A DNA stretch of 22,531 nucleotides from an uncultured Collinsella sp. Its GTDB lineage: Bacteria > Actinomycetota > Coriobacteriia > Coriobacteriales > Coriobacteriaceae. Numbering within the stretch: position 1 is the first letter of the stretch; each line of letters begins with the position of its first letter. Made by a program: the position numbers and the translations under genes. This document shows, one piece after another, positions 15,014-22,490 of the stretch. The DNA lies in contig UQEO01000027.1 of NCBI GenBank assembly GCA_900540095.1, positions 1 to 22,531 on the forward strand, in the 5' to 3' direction. The notes beneath the pieces are model-generated. The model was given only the letters and a program-made list of their open reading frames with translations. It made no database searches and had not been told where the DNA came from.

Positions 15014-15622
15014 ATGTTCTGTCCCACTTGTGGTTCTCCCATTTCGGATGATGCCAAATTCTGCCCTGTTTGCGGATCCGCCGTTGGTGCTGCTTCTGCC
15101 GCTGCGGCCCCGCAGCCCCAGCCCGCTCCGGCCCAGACTATTCAGCCCGCGCCCCAGCCTCAGCAGCAGTACACCGGTCAGTACGCCCAACAGTCCGCAT
15201 CCGCTCCGATGGGCTATGGCCCCGTCAAGGCTGACCGCAGCCTGATCGGCTGGCTGCTGCTCTCTCTTGTGACCTGCGGTATCTATTCGTTCTACTTCCT
15301 GTATTGCTTGGCCCGCGACATCAATGTCATGTGCCAGGACGACGGCGATTCCACGCCGGGTCTGGCGGCATTCATCTTGCTGTCATTTGTGACCTGCGGC
15401 TTCTACGCGTACTACTGGTATTACAAGATTGGCAACCGCCTGCAGGCCAACGCTCCTCGCTACGGCCTGGTGTTCCAGGAAAACGGCACCACCGTTCTTC
15501 TGTGGCAGATCATCGGCGTGCTGCTGTGCGGTCTTGGCCCCATCTTTGCCATGAACATCATCATCAATAATACCAATGCCATGGCAACGGCTTACAACAT
15601 CCGTCTTGGCGCTCATGCCTAA
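15014..15622 (+). CDS. zinc-ribbon membrane protein with DUF4234 domain
   Basis: The 202-residue protein starts with a zinc ribbon whose cysteines (3, 6, 17, 20) have exactly the spacing of the upstream gene. An Ala/Pro/Gln linker (about 25-70) follows. After it comes a DUF4234-type membrane unit: two segments each containing LLSxVTCGxY (around 83-100 and 121-138) and a third near 160-182. Function of DUF4234 is unknown. AAGGAG precedes the ATG. The stop overlaps the next gene by 8 nt, so the two are very likely translated together. Confidence 0.87.
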   Translation: MFCPTCGSPISDDAKFCPVCGSAVGAASAAAAPQPQPAPAQTIQPAPQPQQQYTGQYAQQSASAPMGYGPVKADRSLIGWLLLSLVTCGIYSFYFLYCLARDINVMCQDDGDSTPGLAAFILLSFVTCGFYAYYWYYKIGNRLQANAPRYGLVFQENGTTVLLWQIIGVLLCGLGPIFAMNIIINNTNAMATAYNIRLGAHA

Positions 15623-16115
15623 CAATAAAGGCGGCGTGAACAGCTCCCAGGGACATAAGGGCACGGCGGAGCTCCTTCGCCGCGCCCTTTCTTGCACCGG
15701 CGCGCTCTTTGTCGCCTGGCTCGCGCTCTACCTGCTCGATATCGGCTGCATTTTTCGATTGATGACGGGCATTCCTTGTCCGGGATGCGGTATGACGAGG
15801 GCGTGGCTGGCGGCGCTGCGCCTCGATTTTGCGGCAGCCTTTGCCTACCATCCGCTGTTTTGGGTGGTGCCGATTGCGTTCGTGCTCGCGTTCGTGCGCA
15901 AGGAGACAGCATCGAGCAAGCTAAAGCGTGGTATCGACATTGCGGTCGCCATGTTGTGCGTGCTGGTCGTCGCCGTATGGATCGTGCGCCTTATCAACCC
16001 GGCAGACGCGGGCCTGCTCTTTGGTGGTCACGCTCCCGCCGGAGTTCCCACCGATATCATCCACCTCGAACCCCCACGCTGGCTCTGCGATTTAGGGACG
16101 GGGTTGAAATGGTAG
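15615..16115 (+). CDS. DUF2752 membrane protein
   Basis: This 166-residue protein carries the DUF2752 signature CPGCGMTR at residues 55-62, right after a hydrophobic segment (about 28-47). Two further segments lie near 82-97 and 108-125. The Cys-x-x-Cys suggests metal binding or redox chemistry at the membrane face, which is inference. ATG 15615 overlaps the DUF4234 stop and lacks its own Shine-Dalgarno sequence, as expected for coupled translation. GTG 15636 with AAAGG just upstream is a reasonable alternative. A strong hairpin follows at 16135. Confidence 0.8.
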   Translation: MPNNKGGVNSSQGHKGTAELLRRALSCTGALFVAWLALYLLDIGCIFRLMTGIPCPGCGMTRAWLAALRLDFAAAFAYHPLFWVVPIAFVLAFVRKETASSKLKRGIDIAVAMLCVLVVAVWIVRLINPADAGLLFGGHAPAGVPTDIIHLEPPRWLCDLGTGLKW

Positions 16116-16134
16116 AAATAGCGTTTGACAAATG

Positions 16135-16172
16135 AGCGGGGGCGGACGAGTCGAAACGTCCGCCCCCGCTTT
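16135..16172. terminator. strong hairpin between convergent genes
   Basis: A perfect 14-bp stem (16135-16148 with 16157-16170, loop AGTCGAAA) lies between the ends of the DUF2752 gene and the minus-strand M20 gene, so it can serve both. U-runs are short on either side. TTTGACA occurs just outside both arms as a direct repeat. Confidence 0.75.
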
Positions 16173-16215
16173 GACATCGCGATGTGGCTATGACTGCGAG
16201 ATGCCAGCGAATCGA

Positions 16216-17679
16216 CTACTCGTCGTGCTTCCCCTCGCGGCGTGCAGCAGCCCGCGCATCGTGGATGCCCTTGATTGCGGCATGGCGGGCGGTGCGGGCA
16301 TCGTGCATGGCGTCGCGCGCCTCAGCGGCCGTTGCCTTGGCAGAGCGCAGTTTGGCGGCCAAGTCGGGGTTGGTTTCGGCAACCGCGGCGATCGTGGGGC
16401 CGTCGAGCTCCTCTTGCGTGGGCTCGGCCAAAAAGTCGATGGCATACTGGGCGGCTATCATGGAACCCTTGGACAGTACCGACTCGTCAATCTTGTAGAA
16501 GCAAGAATGTTGGGCGTACGTGGCGCCAATCTGGGGGTTGCGTGTGCCAACAAAGGCGAGCACGCCCGGTACGCGGCGCAGATACTCCGAGAAGTCCTCG
16601 CCCGAAAGCGTGCCACGGTAATGGCCTTCGCCGGCCGCACCCAGGCACTTGACCACGGCCTGACGACAACGCTCGCTCGAGGCGGCGTCGTTTTCGACCT
16701 TATAGTTGGCGATGGTGTAGTCGGTAAGTTCGGCCTCGGCGCCCAGGGCCGCCGCAGTATGCTCCACGATGCGGCGCATGAGCTCGGGCATTTCCTCGTG
16801 CGTCGAATCGCCATAGGTACGCACCGTGCCGGCGAGGTAGGCGGTGCCGGCGATGACATTGCGTGCGGTGCCGCCGTGCAGCTCGCCGACAGTGATGACA
16901 GCAGGCTCGTAGGGGCTGATTTCGCGTGAGACGATGGTCTGCAGGGCGTTGACAATCTCTGCCGCCACCATAACGGCGTCGTGGCCGCGCTGGGGCATGG
17001 CGCCGTGGCATGAGGTACCGCGAACGTCGATGCGGAACCAGTCGGTATTGGCCATGCGCGGGCCGGGCTCGCAGCTCACGGTGCCGGCATCGACCTCGCT
17101 CCAAATGTGCGCGGCGTAGGCGCCGTCGACGCCGTCGAGCACACCCGTGCCGATCATGAGTTTTGCGCCCTGGCCGTTTTCCTCACTGGGCTGGAAGACG
17201 ATGCGGATCTCGCCGTGGATGTCGTCGGTCATATGGCGCAGGATTTGCAGCGTGCCGAGCATCATGGCGATATGGCAGTCGTGACCGCAGGCGTGCATGC
17301 AACCCTCGTTGACGCTGGCGAACTCCTCGCCGGTCTGCTCGGTGACGGGCAGGGCGTCGATATCGGCGCGCAGCAGGATACGGCGGCGCGGCGTGCCGTC
17401 CTCGCGATAGGCGTCGGGCGCGGTGCCGCGAAGCGTTGCCACCAAGCCGGTCTTGAGCGGACGCTCGTAGGGGATATTCATGGCGTCGAGCTGGTTGGCG
17501 ATGTCGGAGGTCGTGCGCTCCTCGGCGAGGCTCAGCTCCGGGTGCTTATGGAAGTGGCGGCGCTGCTTGATGATATAGGGCTCAAACTCGGTAGCGATAT
17601 CTTTGATGGCTGCGGTGACGTCGTCAGCCGCGCGAGCCTCGGTCGCCGCCATAATCTGCTGTGCCTTGGTCTTCGTCAT
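16216..17679 (-). CDS. M20 family metallo-amidohydrolase with C-terminal helical extension
   Basis: This M20D-type hydrolase, related to N-acyl amino acid and hippurate or IAA-amino-acid amidohydrolases, removes an acyl group from an amino acid or peptide using two metal ions. The metal motifs are visible: HACGHD (129-134), the PSEE pair (164-167), His191 in HIWSEVDAG, and His391 in YAQHS. The dimerisation domain lies between about 212 and 325. The length of 487 exceeds the usual 390-400 because of an N-terminal lead of about 30 residues and a charged, alanine-rich helical tail from about 422. ATG 17679 has AAGGAG 10 nt upstream. The frame is open further to 18414, but that part lies antisense to the next gene. 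The substrate cannot be told from sequence. Confidence 0.88.
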   Translation of the reverse strand: MTKTKAQQIMAATEARAADDVTAAIKDIATEFEPYIIKQRRHFHKHPELSLAEERTTSDIANQLDAMNIPYERPLKTGLVATLRGTAPDAYREDGTPRRRILLRADIDALPVTEQTGEEFASVNEGCMHACGHDCHIAMMLGTLQILRHMTDDIHGEIRIVFQPSEENGQGAKLMIGTGVLDGVDGAYAAHIWSEVDAGTVSCEPGPRMANTDWFRIDVRGTSCHGAMPQRGHDAVMVAAEIVNALQTIVSREISPYEPAVITVGELHGGTARNVIAGTAYLAGTVRTYGDSTHEEMPELMRRIVEHTAAALGAEAELTDYTIANYKVENDAASSERCRQAVVKCLGAAGEGHYRGTLSGEDFSEYLRRVPGVLAFVGTRNPQIGATYAQHSCFYKIDESVLSKGSMIAAQYAIDFLAEPTQEELDGPTIAAVAETNPDLAAKLRSAKATAAEARDAMHDARTARHAAIKGIHDARAAARREGKHDE

Positions 17680-17730
17680 GGTCGATTTGCTCCTTGCTGG
17701 GTTGATCGCAAAATCGTACAGGCTCTCTCC

Positions 17731-17760
17731 AGTATGCCACCTGCCGCTAGGGCTGGTAAA
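17731..17760 (-). promoter_or_regulatory. possible promoter of the M20 gene
   Basis: On the minus strand TTTACC (17755-17760) and CATACT (17731-17736) stand 18 nt apart, about 52 nt before the start codon. They match consensus only moderately. The opposite strand shows TACACT at 17804-17809 as a weak -10 candidate for the divergent amidohydrolase. Confidence 0.35.
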
Positions 17761-17847
17761 GTTGCCGTTTGCCGCTTGGGGTTTTGTTACAAGGGCGGGG
17801 GAGTACACTCGGGGGTGTTGAATTTCCTGCCAGAGATGGGGATGCCC

Positions 17848-19485
17848 ATGCAACATATCGATCGGATTATCCGCTCCAAGAACGTCTTTACCGCGCAAGA
17901 CGACATCGATACCGCCCGCGAGCTGGCGATTGCCATCGCAGGCGACCGTATCGTCGCAGTCGGTGCGCCCGATGACGTGATCGCCGCCGCTCCCGCCGCC
18001 ACGTCGGTTATCGACTACGGCGAGCAGTTTGTCTGCCCCGGTTTCCATGACGCTCATCTGCACTTCTTCCATACCTCGGTCGGTTCCTCGCCGTACATGC
18101 TTATGGATATGGGCACGTCCGAGGCTGCGCTGGTGCAGCACGCGCTCGAGTTTTCCCGGGACCTGCCCGACGACGCTTGGGTTGTGACGCAGGGCTGGCG
18201 TGATTACCGTTGGGACCCGCCCGAGCATCCTACCAAGGCGTCGCTCGATGCGGCATTCCCCGATCGTCCCTGCGTTATGTATTCGGGCGACGGGCACACG
18301 CTTTGGCTCAACAGCCGCGCACTCGAGGCGCTCGGCGTCACACGCGACAGCGAGCCGCCAGCGGGCGGCAGTTACGACAAGGATGCAAACGGCGAACTCA
18401 CGGGCATTGCTCACGAGGCGGCTGCCATGCAGCTGCTACCGCGCTGCCTTGAGTGGCTGGGGGAGGATCGCATCGCAAGCGCTTACGCCGATCAAATGAG
18501 GCGTATGGCCGAGCAGGGCATCACCTCGATATGCGATATGTCGCTCATGCCCATGCCGGGCTGCGATTTTATCCGCGACGACGTCTACGACAAACTGCAG
18601 GCAGCCGGCAAGCTGGGCATCCGAGCCCATCTGTTCCCCACGCTGCTGGATGACCAGTCGCGCTTGGAAGAGCTGCAGGCCCGCTACGCGAACAACGCGC
18701 TGCTCTCGGCACCGGGCTTTAAGCAGTTCTTCGATGGCGTGTCGAGCGAACACACGGCGTATCTCACCGAGCCCTATACCAATCCGCGCTTCCCGGGCGA
18801 CCAGGGCCGTCTGACGGTTCCGGCCGAGCGTATGCGCAAACTGGTCCTCGCTGCCGCGGAGCGCGGTCACACCGTGCGCATCCACGTCATCGGCGACGGT
18901 GCCATCCATGCCGCGCTCGATATCTTTGAGGAGGCCGCCGAACTGTATGGCCTGCCCCAGCACAGTCATAACACGCTCGAGCATCTGGAGAACCTCTTGC
19001 CCGAGGACATCGATCGTCTACGCAAGCTTAACGTCGTTGCCTCGAGCCAGCCCTGTCACATTACACTCGACCCGGGCGGCCCTGAGCGCGATCTGGGCCT
19101 GGAGCGCAGCCGCATCATGTGGCCGTTTGCGACCTATAAGCAGCGCGGCATTCGCCAAGCCTTCGGTACCGACAGCCCTATCACAGCTGTTACCAGCATG
19201 AACGTGCTCTACACGGCTATCACGCGCCAGGACCCCAAAAGCCACTGGCCCGAGGGCGGCTGGTTACCGAGCGAGCGCATCGACGCAGCAACAGCCCTAC
19301 GTAACTACACCCTGGGCAGCGCCTACGCGGCGGGCGACGAGCAAAACCTCGGCAGCTTGGAGCCCGGCAAATACGCCGATCTGGTAGTCCTGGACCAAAA
19401 CCCGCTCACCATTGACCCTCAAGACCTCCAGGCCACCAAGGTTCAGGCCACCTACCTGGCAGGCAACTTGATTTACGAGCGCTAA
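17848..19485 (+). CDS. amidohydrolase family 3 (YtcJ-like) protein
   Basis: This metal-dependent hydrolase has 545 residues. The HAHLH metal site at about 68-72 is preceded by PGF, and later catalytic elements include HVIGDGAIH, the HSHNTLEHLE stretch and GTDSPIT. A small beta domain is made from both ends, and the C-terminal LEPGKYADLVVLDQNPL is typical. Family members act on amide or ring C-N bonds, but substrates of YtcJ-like enzymes are mostly unknown. The ATG at 17848 is preferred because GGGGA lies 5 nt upstream. In-frame ATGs at 17836 and 17842 are possible. The frame is open back to 17107 but antisense to the M20 gene. The two divergent hydrolases may serve related amide breakdown. 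Confidence 0.87.
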   Translation: MQHIDRIIRSKNVFTAQDDIDTARELAIAIAGDRIVAVGAPDDVIAAAPAATSVIDYGEQFVCPGFHDAHLHFFHTSVGSSPYMLMDMGTSEAALVQHALEFSRDLPDDAWVVTQGWRDYRWDPPEHPTKASLDAAFPDRPCVMYSGDGHTLWLNSRALEALGVTRDSEPPAGGSYDKDANGELTGIAHEAAAMQLLPRCLEWLGEDRIASAYADQMRRMAEQGITSICDMSLMPMPGCDFIRDDVYDKLQAAGKLGIRAHLFPTLLDDQSRLEELQARYANNALLSAPGFKQFFDGVSSEHTAYLTEPYTNPRFPGDQGRLTVPAERMRKLVLAAAERGHTVRIHVIGDGAIHAALDIFEEAAELYGLPQHSHNTLEHLENLLPEDIDRLRKLNVVASSQPCHITLDPGGPERDLGLERSRIMWPFATYKQRGIRQAFGTDSPITAVTSMNVLYTAITRQDPKSHWPEGGWLPSERIDAATALRNYTLGSAYAAGDEQNLGSLEPGKYADLVVLDQNPLTIDPQDLQATKVQATYLAGNLIYER

Positions 19486-19503
19486 TATTCATGTCGTACC
19501 GTT

Positions 19504-19555
19504 AAACGCGGCTCGCGCAGCCTATTTTGGGATGGCGCTCGAGCCGCGTTTGTTT
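19504..19555 (+). terminator. rho-independent terminator of the amidohydrolase gene
   Basis: A perfect 12-bp stem (19504-19515 with 19540-19551) encloses a 24-nt loop and is followed by GTTT. It starts 19 nt after the stop codon. Confidence 0.8.
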
Positions 19556-19739
19556 GCCGATGGGGGTCCGCTAGGAGCGTCCCCGCTCTGCTGGATTTGG
19601 GCGCGGGGCGGAGGCGCCGCTGCCCCGCGCTCAATTTGGACACCAGCAATGCTATCTCTTGGTGTTTTGCATACTTCCCATTACAGATTGCATAAAAAGG
19701 CTGGGATGTTCTTCCTGATCCTGATGTACCCCCGCCCGT
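19556..19739. other. gene-free stretch with a GC-rich hairpin
   Basis: The notable structure is a 13-bp stem, 19597-19609 with 19622-19634, one G-T pair, closed by a loop that itself contains GGCGCC. No U-run follows. A weaker ACACCA/TGGTGT hairpin and then TTTTG lies near 19639-19670. Short open frames here show no ribosome binding site and no recognisable product. Confidence 0.4.
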
Positions 19740-19979
19740 GCCGTGCAAAAAACGGAGTATTCAGCACCGCGAGCTCTGCCGGTGCCGCTGCAGTCGGGTG
19801 GCATTGCGGAGATCGACGTCATTTTGGGGTCCGGCGCGGCGCGAAGCATGCCTTTTTGTCCTGACGGGGTTTGCCTGCCGACTCAAATCGCCGGTCGAAG
19901 GCGTCCTTGGGACCAATATGGTGTGTCCGGCGTGTATGCAGCCGTCCTGGCTTGCTGAATACTCCCAAAAATGCACGGC
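19740..19979. repeat. ~240-bp segment bounded by imperfect inverted repeats
   Basis: The ends 19740-19766 and 19953-19979 are inverted copies over 27 nt. The outer 8 nt (GCCGTGCA) and inner 13 nt (GGAGTATTCAGCA) match exactly. The 6-nt block between them is A-rich on both sides and therefore does not pair. The interior has no other long symmetry. It could be a small non-autonomous mobile element or a pair of facing protein sites. A GTG-started frame (19743-19958) spans it, but no ribosome binding site precedes it. Confidence 0.5.
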
Positions 19980-20039
19980 GCTCCCCAGGGGACCCGTGCG
20001 CGCAGCGAAAACCATGCCCATGTCGCTATCCGCATCGCC

Positions 20040-20283
20040 ATTTTGCTGCACTGACTTTTCTGAATGCCGGGTCCGATAACGTTGACTCAGCTCCCGTGTG
20101 GCGCCGGAGGGGCGGGGCATAAGGTTTATCGCGAGTTCCGCACGAGCCGAAGGCCACTTAATGTGGCCTTCGTGCAAGCAGGACTGCCCGAGCAGGAAAC
20201 CTTATGCCCCGCCCCTCCGGCGCCACACGGGAGCCATCGCTAAGTTATCCCCCGGCGTTCAGAAAATCTAAGTGCCAAAAAAT
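20040..20283. repeat. ~244-bp long inverted-repeat element upstream of groESL
   Basis: Arms 20090-20127 and 20197-20234 are perfect 38-nt reverse complements, GC-rich and starting GCTCCCGTGTGGCGCC. Symmetry continues outward with gaps to about 20040 and 20283, including TTTTCTGAA, GCCGGG and GATAAC blocks on both sides. A separate 10-bp hairpin sits in the centre (20148-20157 with 20163-20172, loop TTAAT). Nearly the whole element can fold into one long hairpin. No ORF or recognisable transposase is inside. It could be a MITE-like element or a structured RNA. Confidence 0.8.
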
Positions 20284-20403
20284 AAGATTTTTTGACTCCG
20301 TGTTGTATAACCCGCCATTCGTGGGTACCATTCAACGCGTACGCAAACAAAAAGGGTTAACCCGCGCGGCATGACCGCGCGGCCCACAAAGGAGGAAACA
20401 AGC
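20284..20403 (+). promoter_or_regulatory. groES upstream region and leader hairpin
   Basis: A weak TTGTAT-N17-TACCAT pair may be the promoter. TTGACT and TATAAC also occur but with unsuitable spacing. No CIRCE (TTAGCACTC-N9-GAGTGCTAA) or HAIR site is present. The leader has GGGTTAACCC, a 10-bp palindrome at 20354-20363, then an 8-bp hairpin CCGCGCGG-CATGA-CCGCGCGG at 20362-20382. AAAGGAGG at 20388-20395 is the groES ribosome binding site. Confidence 0.4.
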
Positions 20404-20697
20404 ATGTCGTCTTTGAAGCCGCTTGCAGATCGCGTCCTGGTCAAGCCCGACGAGGCCGAGCAGAAGACCGCCTCTGGTCTGTACATCGCCAGCAACGCTC
20501 AGGAGAAGCCGCAGCGCGGCACCATCGTTGCCGTGGGCGCCGGCAAGGTCAACGACAAGGGTGAGCGCATCCCCATGGACGTCAAGGTTGGCGACGTTGT
20601 CATCTACGGTAAGTTCGGTGGCAACGAGGTCAAGGTCGACGGCGAGAAGTATCTGCTGATGCGCGCCGACGACATCTACGCTGTCGTCGAGGCCTAG
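20404..20697 (+). CDS. groES: co-chaperonin GroES
   Basis: GroES is the 10-kDa lid of the GroEL folding chamber. The 97-residue sequence has the typical start LKPLADRVLVKPDEAEQKT, and the mobile loop follows at about 17-31 (TASGLYIASNAQEKP). The roof region and the C-terminal KYLLMRADDIYAVVE are also standard. The ATG follows AAAGGAGG with an 8-nt gap. The longer in-frame ATG at 20371 lies inside the leader hairpin and is rejected. It is 96 nt upstream of groEL, with which it should be co-transcribed. Confidence 0.98.
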   Translation: MSSLKPLADRVLVKPDEAEQKTASGLYIASNAQEKPQRGTIVAVGAGKVNDKGERIPMDVKVGDVVIYGKFGGNEVKVDGEKYLLMRADDIYAVVEA

Positions 20698-20743
20698 TCT
20701 CGTCAGAATCTCTGATTCGTCTTTGAGCGCGCCCGCCGCATAG

Positions 20744-20767
20744 GACTCGGAAGCGGCGACGCGAGTC
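20744..20767 (+). promoter_or_regulatory. hairpin in the groES-groEL gap
   Basis: GACTCG (20744-20749) pairs with CGAGTC (20762-20767) around a 12-nt loop, ten bases before the groEL ribosome binding site. A smaller hairpin, GAATC-TCT-GATTC, lies upstream near 20706-20718. They may mark a processing site or tune the relative yield of the two proteins. There is no terminator U-run. Confidence 0.35.
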
Positions 20768-20793
20768 ACATTTCTTTTGGAGGATTACCCACT

Positions 20794-22431
20794 ATGGCAA
20801 AGAACATTACGTTCAACACCGATGCCCGCGCTAAGCTCGCCAAGGGTGTCAACACTCTGGCCGACGCCGTTACCGTCACCATGGGCCCCAAGGGCCGCTA
20901 TGTCGCTCTGCAGCGCACGTTCGGTGCTCCGACCATCACCAACGACGGCGTTTCCGTCGCCAAGGAGATCGAGCTCGAGGACAACATCGAGAACATGGGT
21001 GCCCAGCTGGTGAAGGAGGTCGCCACCAAGACCAACGACACTGTGGGTGACGGCACCACCACCGCAACCCTGCTCGCTCAGGCCATCGTCAACGACGGTC
21101 TGCGCAACGTCGCCGCTGGCGCCAACCCGCTGGCCATCCGTCGCGGCATCGACAAGGCCGTCAACGCCGCCGTCGCTGAGATGAAGAAGCAGGCCAAGCC
21201 GGTCGAGACCAAGGAGCAGATCGCTTCCGTCGGTACCATCTCCGCCGGTGACCCCGAGGTCGGCGAGAAGATCGCCGAGGCCATGGAGGTCGTGGGCAAG
21301 GACGGCGTCATCACCGTCGAGGATTCCCAGACGTTCGATATCACCATCGACACCGTCGAGGGCATGCAGTTCGACAAGGGCTATGTCTCCGCTTACTTCG
21401 TCACGGACAACGACCGCATGGAGGCCGTGATGAAGGATCCGTACATCCTCATCACCGACCAGAAGATCTCCAGCGTCCAGGACATCATGCCCGTTCTCGA
21501 GGCTGTCCAGCGCGCCGGCCGTGGCCTGCTCATCATCGCTGAGGACATCGACGGCGAGGCTCTGCCGACCCTGGTCCTCAACAAGATCCGTGGCGCCCTC
21601 AACGTCTGCGCCGTCAAGGCCCCGGGCTACGGCGATCGCCGCAAGCGCATCCTCGAGGACATCGCCGTCCTCACCGGTGGCCAGGCCGCTCTGGACGAGC
21701 TGGGCGTGAAGGTCGCTGACATCACCGCCGATATGCTCGGTACCGCTAAATCCGTCACCATCTCCAAGGACAACACCGTCGTCGTCGGCGGCGCTGGCTC
21801 CAAGGAGGCCATCGACGCCCGCATCGCTCAGATCAAGGGCGAGATGGAGAACACCACCTCTGACTTCGACCGTGAGAAGCTCCAGGAGCGCCTGGCCAAG
21901 CTCTCCGGTGGCGTTGCCGTCATCAAGGTCGGCGCTGCTACCGAGTCCGAGCTCAAGGAGATCAAGCACCGCGTCGAGGATGCCCTGCAGGCTACCCGCG
22001 CTGCTGTCGAGGAGGGCATCGTCGCCGGCGGCGGCGTCGCCTTCATGGACGCCGCTCCTGCGCTCGACGCTGTCGAGATCGACGACCCCGAGGAGAAGAT
22101 CGGCGTCGATATCGTCAAGAAGGCTCTGACCGCTCCGGTCGCCACCATCGCCAAGAACGCTGGCTTTGAGGGCGCTGTCGTGGTCGACAAGGTTGCCGAG
22201 CTGCCCGCCGGCCAGGGTCTCAACTCTGCCAACGGCGAGTGGGGCGACATGATCGAGATGGGCGTCCTCGACCCCGTCAAGGTCAGCCGCGTCACCCTGC
22301 AGAACGCTGCTTCTGTCGCCAGCCTGATCCTCATCACCGAGGCCACCGTCTCCGATGTGCCCAAGAACACTCAGCTTGAGGATGCTATCGCTGCTGCTAC
22401 CGCTGGTCAGCAGGGCGGCGGTATGTACTAA
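20794..22431 (+). CDS. groEL: 60-kDa chaperonin GroEL
   Basis: GroEL is the ATP-driven chaperonin that folds proteins inside a double ring capped by GroES. The 545 residues are full length. Nucleotide-site elements are intact: GPKGR near 30, the NDGVSVAKEIELED stretch, GDGTTTAT near 86, and the aspartate of VEDALQATRAAVEEG followed by AGGGVA. The apical and intermediate domains show no gaps. The C-terminal tail is short, ending QQGGGMY, compared with the longer GGM repeats of some species. The ATG at 20794 follows GGAGG with a gap of about 12 nt. Codon use is strongly biased (AAG, GAG, CTC/CTG, GTC), as expected for a highly expressed gene. Confidence 0.98.
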   Translation: MAKNITFNTDARAKLAKGVNTLADAVTVTMGPKGRYVALQRTFGAPTITNDGVSVAKEIELEDNIENMGAQLVKEVATKTNDTVGDGTTTATLLAQAIVNDGLRNVAAGANPLAIRRGIDKAVNAAVAEMKKQAKPVETKEQIASVGTISAGDPEVGEKIAEAMEVVGKDGVITVEDSQTFDITIDTVEGMQFDKGYVSAYFVTDNDRMEAVMKDPYILITDQKISSVQDIMPVLEAVQRAGRGLLIIAEDIDGEALPTLVLNKIRGALNVCAVKAPGYGDRRKRILEDIAVLTGGQAALDELGVKVADITADMLGTAKSVTISKDNTVVVGGAGSKEAIDARIAQIKGEMENTTSDFDREKLQERLAKLSGGVAVIKVGAATESELKEIKHRVEDALQATRAAVEEGIVAGGGVAFMDAAPALDAVEIDDPEEKIGVDIVKKALTAPVATIAKNAGFEGAVVVDKVAELPAGQGLNSANGEWGDMIEMGVLDPVKVSRVTLQNAASVASLILITEATVSDVPKNTQLEDAIAAATAGQQGGGMY

Positions 22432-22447
22432 GGCCGACAAGGTCTAG

Positions 22448-22490
22448 AACTCCCACCGGGAATCCGGGGGCGTGACGGGGGTTTCTCTCC
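22448..22490 (+). terminator. possible terminator of groESL
   Basis: AACTCCC (22448-22454) can pair with GGGGGTT (22477-22483), with one T-G pair, followed by TCTCTCC. A CCGG-GAAT-CCGG hairpin lies within. The U-tract is poor, so this is a moderate call. The last 40 nt of the window show the start of further symmetry (CCTC with GAGG) that is cut by the edge. Confidence 0.4.

Noticed and set aside
17107..17847. Upstream extension of the amidohydrolase frame
   Set aside because: It runs antisense to the M20 gene and has no family match. The conserved protein begins at about 17848.
17680..18414. Upstream extension of the M20 frame
   Set aside because: It is antisense to the amidohydrolase gene. 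The AAGGAG and the conserved N-terminus support a start at 17679.
19743..19958. 71-codon GTG-started frame spanning the 240-bp inverted-repeat segment
   Set aside because: There is no ribosome binding site, and its ends coincide with the repeat ends. It is kept only as a remark on that element.
20785..22440. 551-codon open frame antisense to groEL
   Set aside because: It mirrors groEL codon by codon in the opposite strand, which is common in GC-rich, highly biased genes. It has no ribosome site and the product is an Asp/Leu/Gly-rich non-family sequence.
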